Origin: Bradyrhizobium sp. LLZ17
GTDB taxonomy: Bacteria; Pseudomonadota; Alphaproteobacteria; Rhizobiales; Xanthobacteraceae
Reading direction: 5' to 3'
Length of the DNA stretch: 64,000 nt
NCBI RefSeq assembly: GCF_041200145.1
Contig: NZ_CP165734.1
Location: 4,588,001 to 4,652,000 of the forward strand
The translations under genes and the position numbers were made by a program. The notes beneath the pieces were generated by a model. It was not told the DNA's origin and did not search any database. It saw nothing but the letters and a program-made list of their open reading frames with translations. Of this stretch, positions 24,854 through 33,619 are shown one piece after another. Each line of letters starts with the position of its first letter. Within the stretch, counting starts at the first letter, position 1.

Positions 24854-26488
24854 ATGGCGCGGGCGAAGAATGTTCTCTGGATCATGTGCGACCAGCTTCG
24901 CTACGACTATCTCGGCTGCACCGGCCATCCCACATTGAAGACGCCGAACATCGACGCCATGGCCAAGCGTGGCGTGCTGTTCACCAAGGCCTATGTGCAG
25001 TCGCCGATCTGCGGGCCGTCGCGGATGTCGTTCTACACCGGCCGCTACATGCGCTCGCATGGCTCGCACTGGAATGGCTGGCCGCTGCGCGTCGGTGAGC
25101 CCACGCTGGGCGATCACCTGAACAAGATCGGCGTGCGCAACGTGCTGGTCGGCAAGACCCACATGGCGCCCGACCTCGAAGGCATGAAGGCGCTCGGAAT
25201 CCCGCCGGAATCGATGATCGGCGTGCATGTCGCCGAATGCGGGTTTGAGCCCTACGAGCGCGATGACGGATTGCATCCGACCGGCCGGCCACGCCCGAAA
25301 TACGACGCGTATCTGCGCCAGCAGGGCTTCGAAGCGCCGAACCCGTGGGAGCACTGGGCCAATTCCGGCGCTACCGACGACGGCGCGTTGCAGAACGGCT
25401 GGCTGCTGGTGCACGCCGACAAGGCCGCACGCGTGCCGGACGAGCATTCCGAGACGCCTTACATGACGCGGCGCGCGATGGACTTCATCAGCGAGGCCGA
25501 GACCGACGGCAGGCCGTGGTGCCTGCACCTGTCCTACATCAAGCCGCACTGGCCCTATATCGCGCCCGAGCCCTATGCCGGCATGTATTCGACTTCGGAC
25601 ATGATCCCGGTGATCCGCTCCGAGCGCGAGCGGCAAAATCCGCATCCGGTGTTCGGCGCCTATATGGACATGCGCTACTCCCGCAACATGGCGCGCGAGG
25701 AAGCCCGCGAGAAGGTGATCCCGACCTATATGGGCCTGATCACCCAGATCGACGACCAGATGGGCGTGCTGATGAGATTCCTGGAGGACCGCGGCCTCAC
25801 GGAAACAACCATGATCGTGTTCACCTCCGATCACGGCGATTATCTCGGCGATCACTGGATGGGCGAGAAGGACCTATTCCACGAACAGTCCGCGAAGATC
25901 CCGCTGATCGTGATCGATCCCTCCAGCGAGGCCGACGCCACACGCGGCGCGCGCAGCGATGCGCTGGTCGAGGCGATCGATCTCGCGCCGACCTTCGTCG
26001 ATTATTTCGGCGGCAAGGTGCCGGGCCACATTCTCGAAGGACGCTCGCTGCTGCCGCTGCTGCGCGGGCCGACGCCGTCCGACTGGCGCAAGGCGGCGTT
26101 CTCCGAATACGATTATTCCATGCAGGACGTGCGACTGAAGCTGAACCAGCCGATCGAACGCTGCCGCCTGTTCATGGTGTTCGACGGCCGCTGGAAATAC
26201 ATCCACGCCTCCGGCTTCCGCCCGATGCTGTACGACCTCGAAACCGATCCGGACGAGTTTTTGGATCGCGGCGACGATCCGGAATGTGCAGGGATCATCG
26301 CACGGCTGCAGGCCGAACTGTTCGACTGGGCGCTGCATCCGGGCGGCCACATCACCACCCCGCGCGAGAAGATCGCGGCCTATGCCGACAACCAGCTCCA
26401 GGTGAAGGGCGGGATTTTGATCGGCATCTGGGACGAGGCCGAGCTGGCGTCGATCAAGGACGGAATAGCGCAGCGCGCGAAGATGTGA
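24854..26488 (+). CDS. Phosphonate monoester hydrolase / sulfatase-family phosphodiesterase
   Basis: 544 residues of the alkaline phosphatase superfamily. The formylglycine motif C53-G-P-S-R57 ('SPICGPSRMSFYTGRY') would be modified by a formylglycine-generating enzyme (not in this window). Metal-binding residues are seen in 'WIMCDQLRYD' near the start and 'FTSDHGDYLGDHWMGEKD' in the middle, and the C-terminus has 'GRWKYIHASGFRPMLYDLETDP'. The overall length and the long C-terminal arm match rhizobial phosphonate monoester hydrolases, which split phosphonate monoesters and sulfate/phosphate diesters. No signal peptide is seen, so a cytoplasmic location is likely. It is followed by a convergent Bug receptor gene that may bring in a related compound. 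Confidence 0.88.
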   Translation: MARAKNVLWIMCDQLRYDYLGCTGHPTLKTPNIDAMAKRGVLFTKAYVQSPICGPSRMSFYTGRYMRSHGSHWNGWPLRVGEPTLGDHLNKIGVRNVLVGKTHMAPDLEGMKALGIPPESMIGVHVAECGFEPYERDDGLHPTGRPRPKYDAYLRQQGFEAPNPWEHWANSGATDDGALQNGWLLVHADKAARVPDEHSETPYMTRRAMDFISEAETDGRPWCLHLSYIKPHWPYIAPEPYAGMYSTSDMIPVIRSERERQNPHPVFGAYMDMRYSRNMAREEAREKVIPTYMGLITQIDDQMGVLMRFLEDRGLTETTMIVFTSDHGDYLGDHWMGEKDLFHEQSAKIPLIVIDPSSEADATRGARSDALVEAIDLAPTFVDYFGGKVPGHILEGRSLLPLLRGPTPSDWRKAAFSEYDYSMQDVRLKLNQPIERCRLFMVFDGRWKYIHASGFRPMLYDLETDPDEFLDRGDDPECAGIIARLQAELFDWALHPGGHITTPREKIAAYADNQLQVKGGILIGIWDEAELASIKDGIAQRAKM

Positions 26489-26514
26489 GTCAGGGAGCAA
26501 AGCTCTCTCACTTC

Positions 26515-26598
26515 GTCATGCCCGGGCTTGTCCCGGGCATCCACGTCTTACCTCAATCGCGGATACGCGTGGATGGCCGGGTCAAGCCCGGCCATGAC
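26515..26598. repeat. Palindromic repeat, GTCATGCCCGGGC family (copy 1)
   Basis: Starts GTCATGCCCGGGCTTGTCCC and ends GCCCGGCCATGAC; internal CCACGT / ACGTGG halves also pair. Related elements lie at 28937-29017 and 42466-42549. Confidence 0.8.
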
Positions 26599-26625
26599 GA
26601 CCTCACGCGTGGTGCCGCCCCGAGT

Positions 26626-27603
26626 TCAATTCTCGATCTTATATCCCGTCGCCTTGACGATCGGCTGCCACAACGCGACGTTCGCTGCGAGCTCCTTCGT
26701 CAATCCTTCCGGCGTCGACCCGACCGGAATCAGCCCGATCGCCGTGAGCTTCTCCTTCACCTCCGGCTTGGCAAGCGCGGCGCTCGCGGCGGCGCCGAGC
26801 TTGCCGGCAAACTCCGGTGGGCTGCCGGCGGGGAGCCACATACCGTACCAGGCATCCGCGACGAGATCGATGCCGCTCTCCTTCAGCGTCGGTACCTCGG
26901 GTGCAAACGGCGAGCGTTCCGCACTGGAGACTCCGATGATCGTCACGCCCTTGGCGCGGTGCTGCGGCAGCGCATCGGCCAATGTCGTAATACCAAACGA
27001 GATGTGGCCGCCGATGATGTCATTGAGGATCGGCGCGCTGCCGCGATAGGGCACGCGGGTCAAGGGAATGCCGAGGTCCTTCTCCAGCTTCGAGCCGGCA
27101 AAATGCGGAATGGTGCCGTTGCTCGGCACGCCGAACGAGGTCTTGTCCGGATGCGCCTTCAGCCACGCCACGAATCCCTTGAAGTCGTCGACATCCATAG
27201 CCGGACCGACCACGAGCGCGAATTCGAACCGCGCCAGCAGCGACACCGGCATGAAATCCTTCGCGGTATTGAAGCTCGGCGTGGTCTCCACCATCGGCAG
27301 CAGGTACATGGTGGGCCCTGTCGTCACCAGCACCATGCTGCCGTCGGCATTGGCGCCCTTCACCGCCTTGATGCCGATCAGGCCGTCACCGCCGGTGCGG
27401 TTCTCGACCACCATGGTCCGTTGCAGCACCGGCGCCATCTCCTGGGCAATCAAGCGACACAGCGTGTCGCCGCCCGCTCCTGCCGCGAACGGAAAGATGA
27501 TCTTCGTGAGCCCGGCCTGCGCTCGCGCATCGCCCGCCTGCGCCAGCAGCGGCAGGCCGAGATATCCCCCGAGACATCCGGCCATGAACTTGCGGCGATC
27601 CAT
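26626..27603 (-). CDS. Bug-family (TTT) solute-binding protein
   Basis: 325 residues. A twin-arginine-like N-terminus 'MDRRKFMAGCLGGYLGLPLL' suggests Tat export, followed by a cleavage region near 'ARAQAGLT' and the Bug binding fold ('FPFAAGAGGDTLCRLIAQEM', 'ENRTGGDGLIGIKAVKGANADG', 'VPYRGSAPILNDIIGGHISF'). The ligand is probably a carboxylate or a small organic acid. No partner transporter is nearby. It lies convergent to the sulfatase gene, across a palindromic repeat, so co-regulation is not shown by the sequence. It is related to, but clearly distinct from, the Bug protein at 9.5-10.5 kb. Confidence 0.88.
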   Translation of the reverse strand: MDRRKFMAGCLGGYLGLPLLAQAGDARAQAGLTKIIFPFAAGAGGDTLCRLIAQEMAPVLQRTMVVENRTGGDGLIGIKAVKGANADGSMVLVTTGPTMYLLPMVETTPSFNTAKDFMPVSLLARFEFALVVGPAMDVDDFKGFVAWLKAHPDKTSFGVPSNGTIPHFAGSKLEKDLGIPLTRVPYRGSAPILNDIIGGHISFGITTLADALPQHRAKGVTIIGVSSAERSPFAPEVPTLKESGIDLVADAWYGMWLPAGSPPEFAGKLGAAASAALAKPEVKEKLTAIGLIPVGSTPEGLTKELAANVALWQPIVKATGYKIEN

Positions 27604-27793
27604 GCGTTTCCTCTTTCGGCCCGTTATTGCTTGCAGGCATTAGAACCGGGCCGGCGCCCAAGACAAGGCCGACCTTGGTGCCGTTTACCGGGCCGGCCGC
27701 CTTGCGCCGGCCATCGTCCTGCTGCAAAAGCAGGCCTTACCGGCGCCGGCTTTCGCTGCGCCGTTTCCCCGGTGAAAACAATACGCACGCGCC

Positions 27794-28915
27794 ATGGCCA
27801 GCCCTGAACTCAGCCAATTCCGCCGCATCGTCGTCAAGGTCGGCTCCGCCCTTCTGGTGGATTCCGACAAGGGCGAAGTGCGCGCCGCCTGGCTGGCCGC
27901 GCTCGCCGACGACATGGCCAAACTGCACCGCGAGGGCCGCGACGTCCTCGTCGTGTCGTCGGGCTCGATCGCACTCGGCCGCAGCCGGCTTAAGCTGCCG
28001 CGCGGAGCACTGAAGCTGGAAGAGAGCCAGGCGGCGGCGGCCGTCGGCCAGATCGCATTGGCGCGGATCTGGTCGGAGGTGCTCGGCGCGCACGGCATCG
28101 GCGCCGGCCAGATCCTGGTGACGCTCCAGGACACCGAGGAGCGCCGCCGCTATCTCAATGCCCGCTCCACCATCGGCAAGCTGCTGGAGTGGCGCGCGAT
28201 CCCCGTGATCAACGAGAACGACACCGTCGCCACCAACGAGATCCGCTACGGCGACAATGACCGCCTCGCCGCGCGCGTCGCCACCATGGCGAGCGCCGAC
28301 CTGCTGGTGCTGCTGTCCGACATCGACGGGCTCTACGACGCCCCGCCGAAGAACAATCCGAACGCCAGGCTCATTCCGGTGGTCGACAGCATCTCCTCGG
28401 AGATCGAGGCGGTGGCGGGCGATGCCGAGTCCGAACTATCGCGCGGCGGCATGCGCACCAAAGTCGAAGCGGCCAAGATCGCCACCACCGGCGGCACGCA
28501 TATGCTGATTGCCTCCGGCAAGATCGAGCATCCCCTGCAGGCGATCGCCGATGGCGGCCGCTGCACCTGGTTCCTGACGCCGGCCAACCCCATCACCTCG
28601 CGCAAGCGCTGGATCGCGGGGACACTGGAGCCGAAGGGGACGCTGACCATCGACGCCGGCGCCGTCACGGCGCTGCGCGCCGGCGCCAGCCTGTTGCCGG
28701 CCGGCGTGATCAAGGTCGAGGGCCAGTTCGCCCGTGGCGATGCCGTGATCGTCCGCGGCCCCGACAGCAGCGAGGTCGGCCGCGGCCTGATCGCCTATGA
28801 CGCCGAGGTCGCCGAGCGGATCAAGGGCCGCTCCTCCCCGGACGTGATGGCCATTCTCGGCATCAGCGGCAGGTCCGAGATGATCCACCGCGACGATCTC
28901 GTGGTGGGCGGATAG
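27794..28915 (+). CDS. proB: Glutamate 5-kinase
   Basis: 373 residues. The N-terminal amino-acid kinase domain ('[20 protein letters not shown]', '[20 protein letters not shown]', '[20 protein letters not shown]') is followed from about residue 280 by a PUA domain ('[20 protein letters not shown]'). It phosphorylates glutamate with ATP, the committed step of proline biosynthesis, and is usually feedback-inhibited by proline through this architecture. proA follows after about 225 bases containing a palindromic repeat, so co-transcription is possible but not certain. Confidence 0.98.
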   Translation: MASPELSQFRRIVVKVGSALLVDSDKGEVRAAWLAALADDMAKLHREGRDVLVVSSGSIALGRSRLKLPRGALKLEESQAAAAVGQIALARIWSEVLGAHGIGAGQILVTLQDTEERRRYLNARSTIGKLLEWRAIPVINENDTVATNEIRYGDNDRLAARVATMASADLLVLLSDIDGLYDAPPKNNPNARLIPVVDSISSEIEAVAGDAESELSRGGMRTKVEAAKIATTGGTHMLIASGKIEHPLQAIADGGRCTWFLTPANPITSRKRWIAGTLEPKGTLTIDAGAVTALRAGASLLPAGVIKVEGQFARGDAVIVRGPDSSEVGRGLIAYDAEVAERIKGRSSPDVMAILGISGRSEMIHRDDLVVGG

Positions 28916-28936
28916 CGCTCGGCAGGCGCCCAAACC

Positions 28937-29017
28937 GTCATGCCCGGGCTTGTCCCGGGCATCCACGTTCTTCCTTGCGGCAAAGACGTGGATGGCCGGA
29001 TCAAGCCCAACCATGAC
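28937..29017. repeat. Palindromic repeat, GTCATGCCCGGGC family (copy 2)
   Basis: Starts GTCATGCCCGGGCTTGTCCC, ends AACCATGAC, with internal CCACGT/ACGTGG inverse pairs. Lies between proB and proA. Its right arm is slightly degenerate compared with the other copies. Confidence 0.75.
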
Positions 29018-29191
29018 GCGGCGGCTGAGCCAGTGCCCGAGCCCGAACCCACCTCCCGAAGCCCTGCCATACCCGCCCGGCCCTTCGCAAAAGCGGGATT
29101 TCCGTGCTAGGACACTGCCTTAGCAGAAGGTTCGAACTCCCATGGCCGCCCCCTCAAAGCCGTCGACGGCAATGCCGATCTTGCGGCGCTG

Positions 29192-30436
29192 ATGACCGAT
29201 CTCGGTACCCGTGCTCGCGCTGCCGCGCGCGTGCTGGCGCTGGCGCCGCCGGAGCAGAAGAACCGGGCGCTTGAGGCCATGGAGCGGGCGATCCGCGGCA
29301 AAGCGGCAGCGATCCTCGCCGCCAATGCCGAGGATGTCGCCGAGGCCCGCGCTTCGGGCAACGCCACCTCCTCCTTCATCGACCGGCTGACGCTGAGCCC
29401 GGCGCGGGTCGAGGGGATGGCCGAGGGCATCGGTGTCGTCCGCGGCATCGCCGATCCGGTCGGAATCGTCACCGAGAGCTGGCAGCGCCCGAACGGCATG
29501 ACCATCGAGCGCGTGCGCGTGCCGCTCGGCGTCGTCGGCGTGATCTTCGAAAGCCGCCCCAATGTCGCGGCGGATGCCGGCGTGCTGTGCCTCAAGGCCG
29601 GCAATGCCGTGATCCTGCGCGGCGGCTCCGACAGCTTCCGCTCCTGCCGCGCCATCCATGAATGCCTGGTGCAGGGCCTGCGTGATGCGGGTCTTCCCGA
29701 GGCCGCCATCACGCTGGTACCGACGCGCGACCGCACGGCGGTGGGCATGATGCTGGCCGGGTTGAACGGCGCCATCGACGTCATCGTGCCGCGCGGGGGC
29801 AAGAGCCTGGTCGCGCGCGTCGAGGCGGAAGCGCGCGTGCCGGTGTTTGCGCATCTCGAAGGCGTCAACCACGTCTACATCGATGCCAGCGCCGACCTCG
29901 CCATGGCGAAGTCGATCGTGCTCAATGCCAAGATGCGCCGCACCGGCGTCTGCGGCGCGGCCGAGACGCTGCTGGTCGATCGCGCCGCTGCCGCGAGCAG
30001 CCTGAAGCCGCTGATCGAGATGCTGATCGAAGCCGGCTGCGAAGTGCGCGGCGACGACGCGGTCCAGCACATCGATGCACGCGTAAAACCCGCCAGCGAA
30101 GACGACTGGGACACCGAATATCTCGACGCGATCATCGCGGCGAAGCTGGTCGACGGCGTCGACGGCGCGATCGCGCATATCCAGAACCACGGCTCGCATC
30201 ACACCGACGCGATCGTGAGCCAGGATGACGCTGCCGCGAAGAAATTTTTGAGCGAGGTCGACTCCGCGATCGTGCTGCACAATGCCTCGACGCAGTTCGC
30301 CGACGGCGGCGAGTTCGGTTTCGGCGCCGAGATCGGCATCGCCACCGGCAGATTCCATGCCCGCGGGCCGGTCGGCGCAGAACAATTGACGAGCTTCAAA
30401 TATCGCGTCCACGGCACCGGGCAGACACGGCCGTAA
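29192..30436 (+). CDS. proA: Gamma-glutamyl phosphate reductase
   Basis: At least 414 residues from ATG 29192, with the aldehyde-dehydrogenase-fold motifs '[20 protein letters not shown]', '[16 protein letters not shown]', the catalytic Cys region '[20 protein letters not shown]' and '[18 protein letters not shown]'. It reduces glutamyl-5-phosphate to glutamate semialdehyde in proline biosynthesis. The true start is probably ATG 29142: AGAAGG lies about 10 bases upstream and the next codons match the usual family N-terminus ('MAAP[L][12 protein letters not shown]...'). That frame is broken by one missing C in the run of five C at 29149-29153, just as in a sequencing slip. The internal ATG 29192 would give a slightly shortened but probably functional enzyme. 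Confidence 0.93.
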   Translation: MTDLGTRARAAARVLALAPPEQKNRALEAMERAIRGKAAAILAANAEDVAEARASGNATSSFIDRLTLSPARVEGMAEGIGVVRGIADPVGIVTESWQRPNGMTIERVRVPLGVVGVIFESRPNVAADAGVLCLKAGNAVILRGGSDSFRSCRAIHECLVQGLRDAGLPEAAITLVPTRDRTAVGMMLAGLNGAIDVIVPRGGKSLVARVEAEARVPVFAHLEGVNHVYIDASADLAMAKSIVLNAKMRRTGVCGAAETLLVDRAAAASSLKPLIEMLIEAGCEVRGDDAVQHIDARVKPASEDDWDTEYLDAIIAAKLVDGVDGAIAHIQNHGSHHTDAIVSQDDAAAKKFLSEVDSAIVLHNASTQFADGGEFGFGAEIGIATGRFHARGPVGAEQLTSFKYRVHGTGQTRP

Positions 30437-30458
30437 GCAACGTCGCGAGGCGCGAACA

Positions 30459-31103
30459 TTGAGTAACAATTTCGTCGCGCCGCGCTTCTTCGCGCAGGCC
30501 ATACCGCCCTACACCGAGGGCATGCGCGTCGGACTGCTCGGCGGCTCGTTCAATCCGCCGCACCAGGCCCATCGCGCCATCAGCCAGTTCGCGCTGAAGC
30601 GATTGCAGCTCGACCGCGTCTGGTGGCTGGTAACGCCGGGCAATCCGCTGAAGGAGAACGGCACGCTGCACGAGCTCGGCGAGCGCATGCAGGCGGCGCG
30701 CGACATGGCCAACGATTCCAGGATCGAGGTGAGCTGTCTCGAATCCGTCATCCGTACCCGCTACACTATCGACACGATCAACACCTTGCGCCGCCGCCTC
30801 TCGGGCTTGCGCTTTGTCTGGATCATGGGCGCCGACAATCTCGCTCAATTCCATCGTTGGCAGCACTGGCGGCGCATCGCCGACCAGGTGCCGATGGCGG
30901 TCATCGATCGCCCGCCCCAGAGTTTTCGCGCCCTTGCCTCGCCCGCCGCCCAGGCGCTTGCGCGCTATCGCCTGCCGGAGAATGAGGCAGCCCTGCTTGC
31001 GGACCGGCCGGCGCCGGCCTGGGTTTTTCTGACCGGATTGAAGCTGAATCTCTCCTCGACCGGCTTACGGAACCCGGACGGGAGCTGGAAAGGTACGAAG
31101 TGA
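30459..31103 (+). CDS. nadD: Nicotinate-nucleotide adenylyltransferase
   Basis: 214 residues from a TTG start. The nucleotidyltransferase motif '[14 protein letters not shown]' (G-x-F-x-P-x-H-x-x-H) is near the N-terminus; '[14 protein letters not shown]', '[16 protein letters not shown]' and the C-terminal 'LNLSSTGLR' (S-S-T-x-I/L-R) also fit. It adenylates nicotinate mononucleotide with ATP to make deamido-NAD, in NAD synthesis. TTG 30459 has GCGAGG about 8 bases upstream; ATG 30522 would remove a 21-residue N-terminal segment and has poorer spacing. It is placed just after proA and just before rsfS, the usual alphaproteobacterial order. Confidence 0.96.
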   Translation: MSNNFVAPRFFAQAIPPYTEGMRVGLLGGSFNPPHQAHRAISQFALKRLQLDRVWWLVTPGNPLKENGTLHELGERMQAARDMANDSRIEVSCLESVIRTRYTIDTINTLRRRLSGLRFVWIMGADNLAQFHRWQHWRRIADQVPMAVIDRPPQSFRALASPAAQALARYRLPENEAALLADRPAPAWVFLTGLKLNLSSTGLRNPDGSWKGTK

Positions 31104-31236
31104 GACAGAATGCGCGGGCTTTAGGGGCTCTCTGGCATATTGAAACCCTTAACCCCACATGATGTAGTGTAACCAGCGAAGGCCGGATTCGGCGTTCGCG
31201 ATACAGTGAAAGGAATGGTCCCTGGCCACGTCTGTA

Positions 31237-31674
31237 TTGTCAAAGACAGCTTCACCCAAGTCTGTTTTACCCAAGGCAACGAAACCGGCGCGTAAAACAT
31301 CGACCAAAGCTGCGGCCTTGAAGGCGCAACCCGACGCCGACAAGACCCTGAGCCTGATCCTCTCCCGCCTCGAGGACATGAAGGCGGAAGAGACGGTCAC
31401 CATCGATCTTCGCGGCAAATCGGCCTACTCCGACTACATGATCGTCACCACGGGCCGGGCCAACCGGCACGTTGGCGCGATCGCGGAGAACGTCACGAAG
31501 AGCCTCAAGGAAACCGGTCTCAAGAACATCCACGTCGAGGGCTTGCCCAATTGCGACTGGGTGCTGATCGATTCCGGCGATGTGATCGTGCACGTGTTCA
31601 GACCCGAGGTCCGCGAGTTCTACAGTCTCGAGAGATTGTACACTCAGGGCCCAGGGGCGGCGAAGGCGATCTAG
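31237..31674 (+). CDS. rsfS: Ribosomal silencing factor
   Basis: 145 residues from TTG 31237. The RsfS domain covers about residues 33-140: 'LSLILSRLEDMKAEETVTID', 'SAYSDYMIVTTGRANRHV', 'HVEGLPNCDWVLIDSGDVIV' and 'HVFRPEVREFYSLERLY'. It binds L14 on the 50S subunit and blocks subunit joining during starvation. The first 30 residues are a basic Lys/Thr/Ala tail. The start is unclear: GAAAGGA at 31208-31214 suits a codon near 31222 (CTG) better than TTG 31237, and the ATG at 31215 is one base out of frame. It lies in the nadD-rsfS-rlmH series. Confidence 0.95.
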   Translation: MSKTASPKSVLPKATKPARKTSTKAAALKAQPDADKTLSLILSRLEDMKAEETVTIDLRGKSAYSDYMIVTTGRANRHVGAIAENVTKSLKETGLKNIHVEGLPNCDWVLIDSGDVIVHVFRPEVREFYSLERLYTQGPGAAKAI

Positions 31675-31777
31675 AGGCTACAGGCCGATAACGAATCGGC
31701 TGACGCGCATGCTAGCGTCGTGCGCGCGCGGGATGCGCGCGATCTCCAGGCACGACCCTCAAGCACCTTAAGGACTC

Positions 31778-32260
31778 ATGCGTGTCATTGTCATCGCGGT
31801 GGGCCGGCTGAAGCAAGGCCCCGAACGGGAGCTTGCCGAGCGCTATTTCGAGCGGTTCGACGAGGTCGGCCGCAAGCTCGGTTTCCGCGAGCTCAACGTC
31901 CACGAAATTCCAGAGAGCCGCGCGCGCGACGCCGCGACGCGGATGACTGAGGAAGCCGCAGCGATCTCCGCGCATATCCCGGAGAAATCGATCCTGGTGG
32001 CGCTGGACGAACGCGGACAAAATCTCGATTCCACCATATTCGCACGGCATCTCGGGCGCTGGCGCGACGAGGGCGCCGGTCATACTATCTTCATGATCGG
32101 AGGGGCGGACGGACTTTCGCCCGAATTGCGCCGTAAGGCCAAGCTCGCGATTGCGTTCGGCTCTGCGACCTGGCCGCATCAAATGGTCCGCGTCATGCTT
32201 CTGGAACAGCTTTATCGGGCCGCCACCATTTTGGCCGGCCATCCCTATCACCGCGCGTGA
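31778..32260 (+). CDS. rlmH: 23S rRNA (pseudouridine-1915-N3) methyltransferase
   Basis: 160 residues beginning 'MRVIVIAVGRLKQGPERELA', the SPOUT-family RlmH signature, with the knotted S-adenosylmethionine-binding region 'TIFMIGGADGLSPELRRKAK' and C-terminal 'MVRVMLLEQLYRAATILAGH'. It methylates pseudouridine 1915 in helix 69 of 23S rRNA on the assembled ribosome. The length matches the family. It follows rsfS and precedes the murein hydrolase activator gene, separated by only 21-33 bases, so the genes are probably co-transcribed. Confidence 0.97.
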   Translation: MRVIVIAVGRLKQGPERELAERYFERFDEVGRKLGFRELNVHEIPESRARDAATRMTEEAAAISAHIPEKSILVALDERGQNLDSTIFARHLGRWRDEGAGHTIFMIGGADGLSPELRRKAKLAIAFGSATWPHQMVRVMLLEQLYRAATILAGHPYHRA

Positions 32261-32293
32261 TGCGCGCCACAACGAGCACCTTTGTCAAAAGCG

Positions 32294-33619
32294 ATGCGCG
32301 CGCCGATTCTCAATTTGTTGCTGATTGCGGGCTTCGCCGGCGCAAGCCTCGCGCAAGCCCAGACGGCAACGCCGGCGCCACAGACCGCAGCGATCTCGCC
32401 CGACGCCATCAAGCAACGCGAGCAGGAACTGGAAGCCGCGCGCGCGAGGCAGAAGAGCGCGGAGGAGGCGCAGGCCAAGCTCAAGGCCGAGATCACGTCG
32501 CTCGGCCAGGATCGTACCCAGCTCAATCAGCAATTGATCGACACCGCGGCCAACGTACGCACCGTCGAGACCAAGATCGACGAAGCCGAAGCGCGGCTGC
32601 GCACGTTGAACGGCCGCGAGCAGGCGACGCGCGCCTCGCTCGATTCGCGCCGCGCCGACATCGTCGAGGTGCTGGCGGCGTTGCAGCGCGCCGGACGGCG
32701 CAGCCCGCCGGCGCTGCTGGTGCGGCCGGAAGATGCGCTGCAATCGCTGCGCACCGCCATGCTGCTCGGCGCCGTGGTGCCGGAATTGCGCGGCCGCGCC
32801 GAAAAGATCGCAGGCGAGCTCGGCGAACTCGTGGCCTTGCGCAAGACCATCGCCGCCGAGCGCGACCAGCTCGCCTCCGACCGCGACAGGGTCCGCAATG
32901 ACCAGACCCGGCTTACGGCGCTGGTCGACGAGCGGCAGCGCCAGCAGGCGGCGCGGGAAAAGGACCTCGACGCCGAAAATTCGCGCGCGATTACGCTGTC
33001 AAAACAGGTCGGCGACCTCCAGGGCCTGATCGTCAAGATGGAGCAGGACCTGCAAAGCGCCGCCAAGGCGGCTGAGAAGGCGGCCGAGGCCGCCAAGCAG
33101 GCCGAAGCAAAGGCGGCGGCGAGCGCCAAGCCCGGCCCGGGCACTTTCAAGGACCGCTCCCGAACCAGCCCGGCGATCCTGTTCGCCTCGGCCAAGGGCC
33201 TGCTGCCCTTGCCGGTTAACGGTAACAAGATCAGGGACTTTGGCGGTTCCGACGGGATCGGCGGGGTGCAAAAGGGCATTTCGCTGGCTACCCGGCCCGG
33301 CTCCCAGGTCACGACGCCGTGCGACGGCTGGGTGGTCTATGCCGGTCCGTTCCGCAGCTATGGACAACTCTTGATCCTCAATGCCGGTGGCGGGTATCAT
33401 GTCCTGATCGCCGGGATGGAGCGCATTTCGGTAAACATCGGCCAGTTCGTGCTCACGGGAGAGCCGGTCGCGACCATGGGGTCGACATCTCAAGTCGCCT
33501 CCATTCTTGCCACGAACGCGAGTCAACCTGTGCTGTATGTCGAGTTCCGCAAAGACGGCACTCCAATCGATCCAGGCCCATGGTGGGCCGCAAATGAAGG
33601 CGAGAAGGTTCGCGGATGA
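32294..33619 (+). CDS. EnvC-like murein hydrolase activator (coiled coil + degenerate LytM)
   Basis: About 441 residues. Signal peptide 'MRAPILNLLLIAGFAGASLA', then long coiled-coil segments (about residues 30-120 and 170-280, rich in Glu, Arg, Gln, Ala), then a C-terminal LytM/M23 domain (about 300-441). The zinc ligands are missing: 'VQKGISLATRPG' where HxxxD is expected and 'VLYVEFRKDG' where HxH is expected. This is the pattern of EnvC, which has no hydrolase activity but activates amidases at the division septum. The stop overlaps the start of ctpA by ATGA. TTG 32282 is an alternative start. Confidence 0.88.
   Translation: MRAPILNLLLIAGFAGASLAQAQTATPAPQTAAISPDAIKQREQELEAARARQKSAEEAQAKLKAEITSLGQDRTQLNQQLIDTAANVRTVETKIDEAEARLRTLNGREQATRASLDSRRADIVEVLAALQRAGRRSPPALLVRPEDALQSLRTAMLLGAVVPELRGRAEKIAGELGELVALRKTIAAERDQLASDRDRVRNDQTRLTALVDERQRQQAAREKDLDAENSRAITLSKQVGDLQGLIVKMEQDLQSAAKAAEKAAEAAKQAEAKAAASAKPGPGTFKDRSRTSPAILFASAKGLLPLPVNGNKIRDFGGSDGIGGVQKGISLATRPGSQVTTPCDGWVVYAGPFRSYGQLLILNAGGGYHVLIAGMERISVNIGQFVLTGEPVATMGSTSQVASILATNASQPVLYVEFRKDGTPIDPGPWWAANEGEKVRG

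Noticed and set aside
25345..27807. Long open frame of 820 codons overlapping the sulfatase and Bug genes
   Set aside because: It is in another frame of two well-supported genes and two palindromic repeats, is Arg/Ala/Gly-rich, and has no motifs; typical of a shadow in high-GC DNA.
32257..32901. Alternate frame starting at rlmH stop
   Set aside because: Shadow of the envC-like gene; Arg-rich with no domain.
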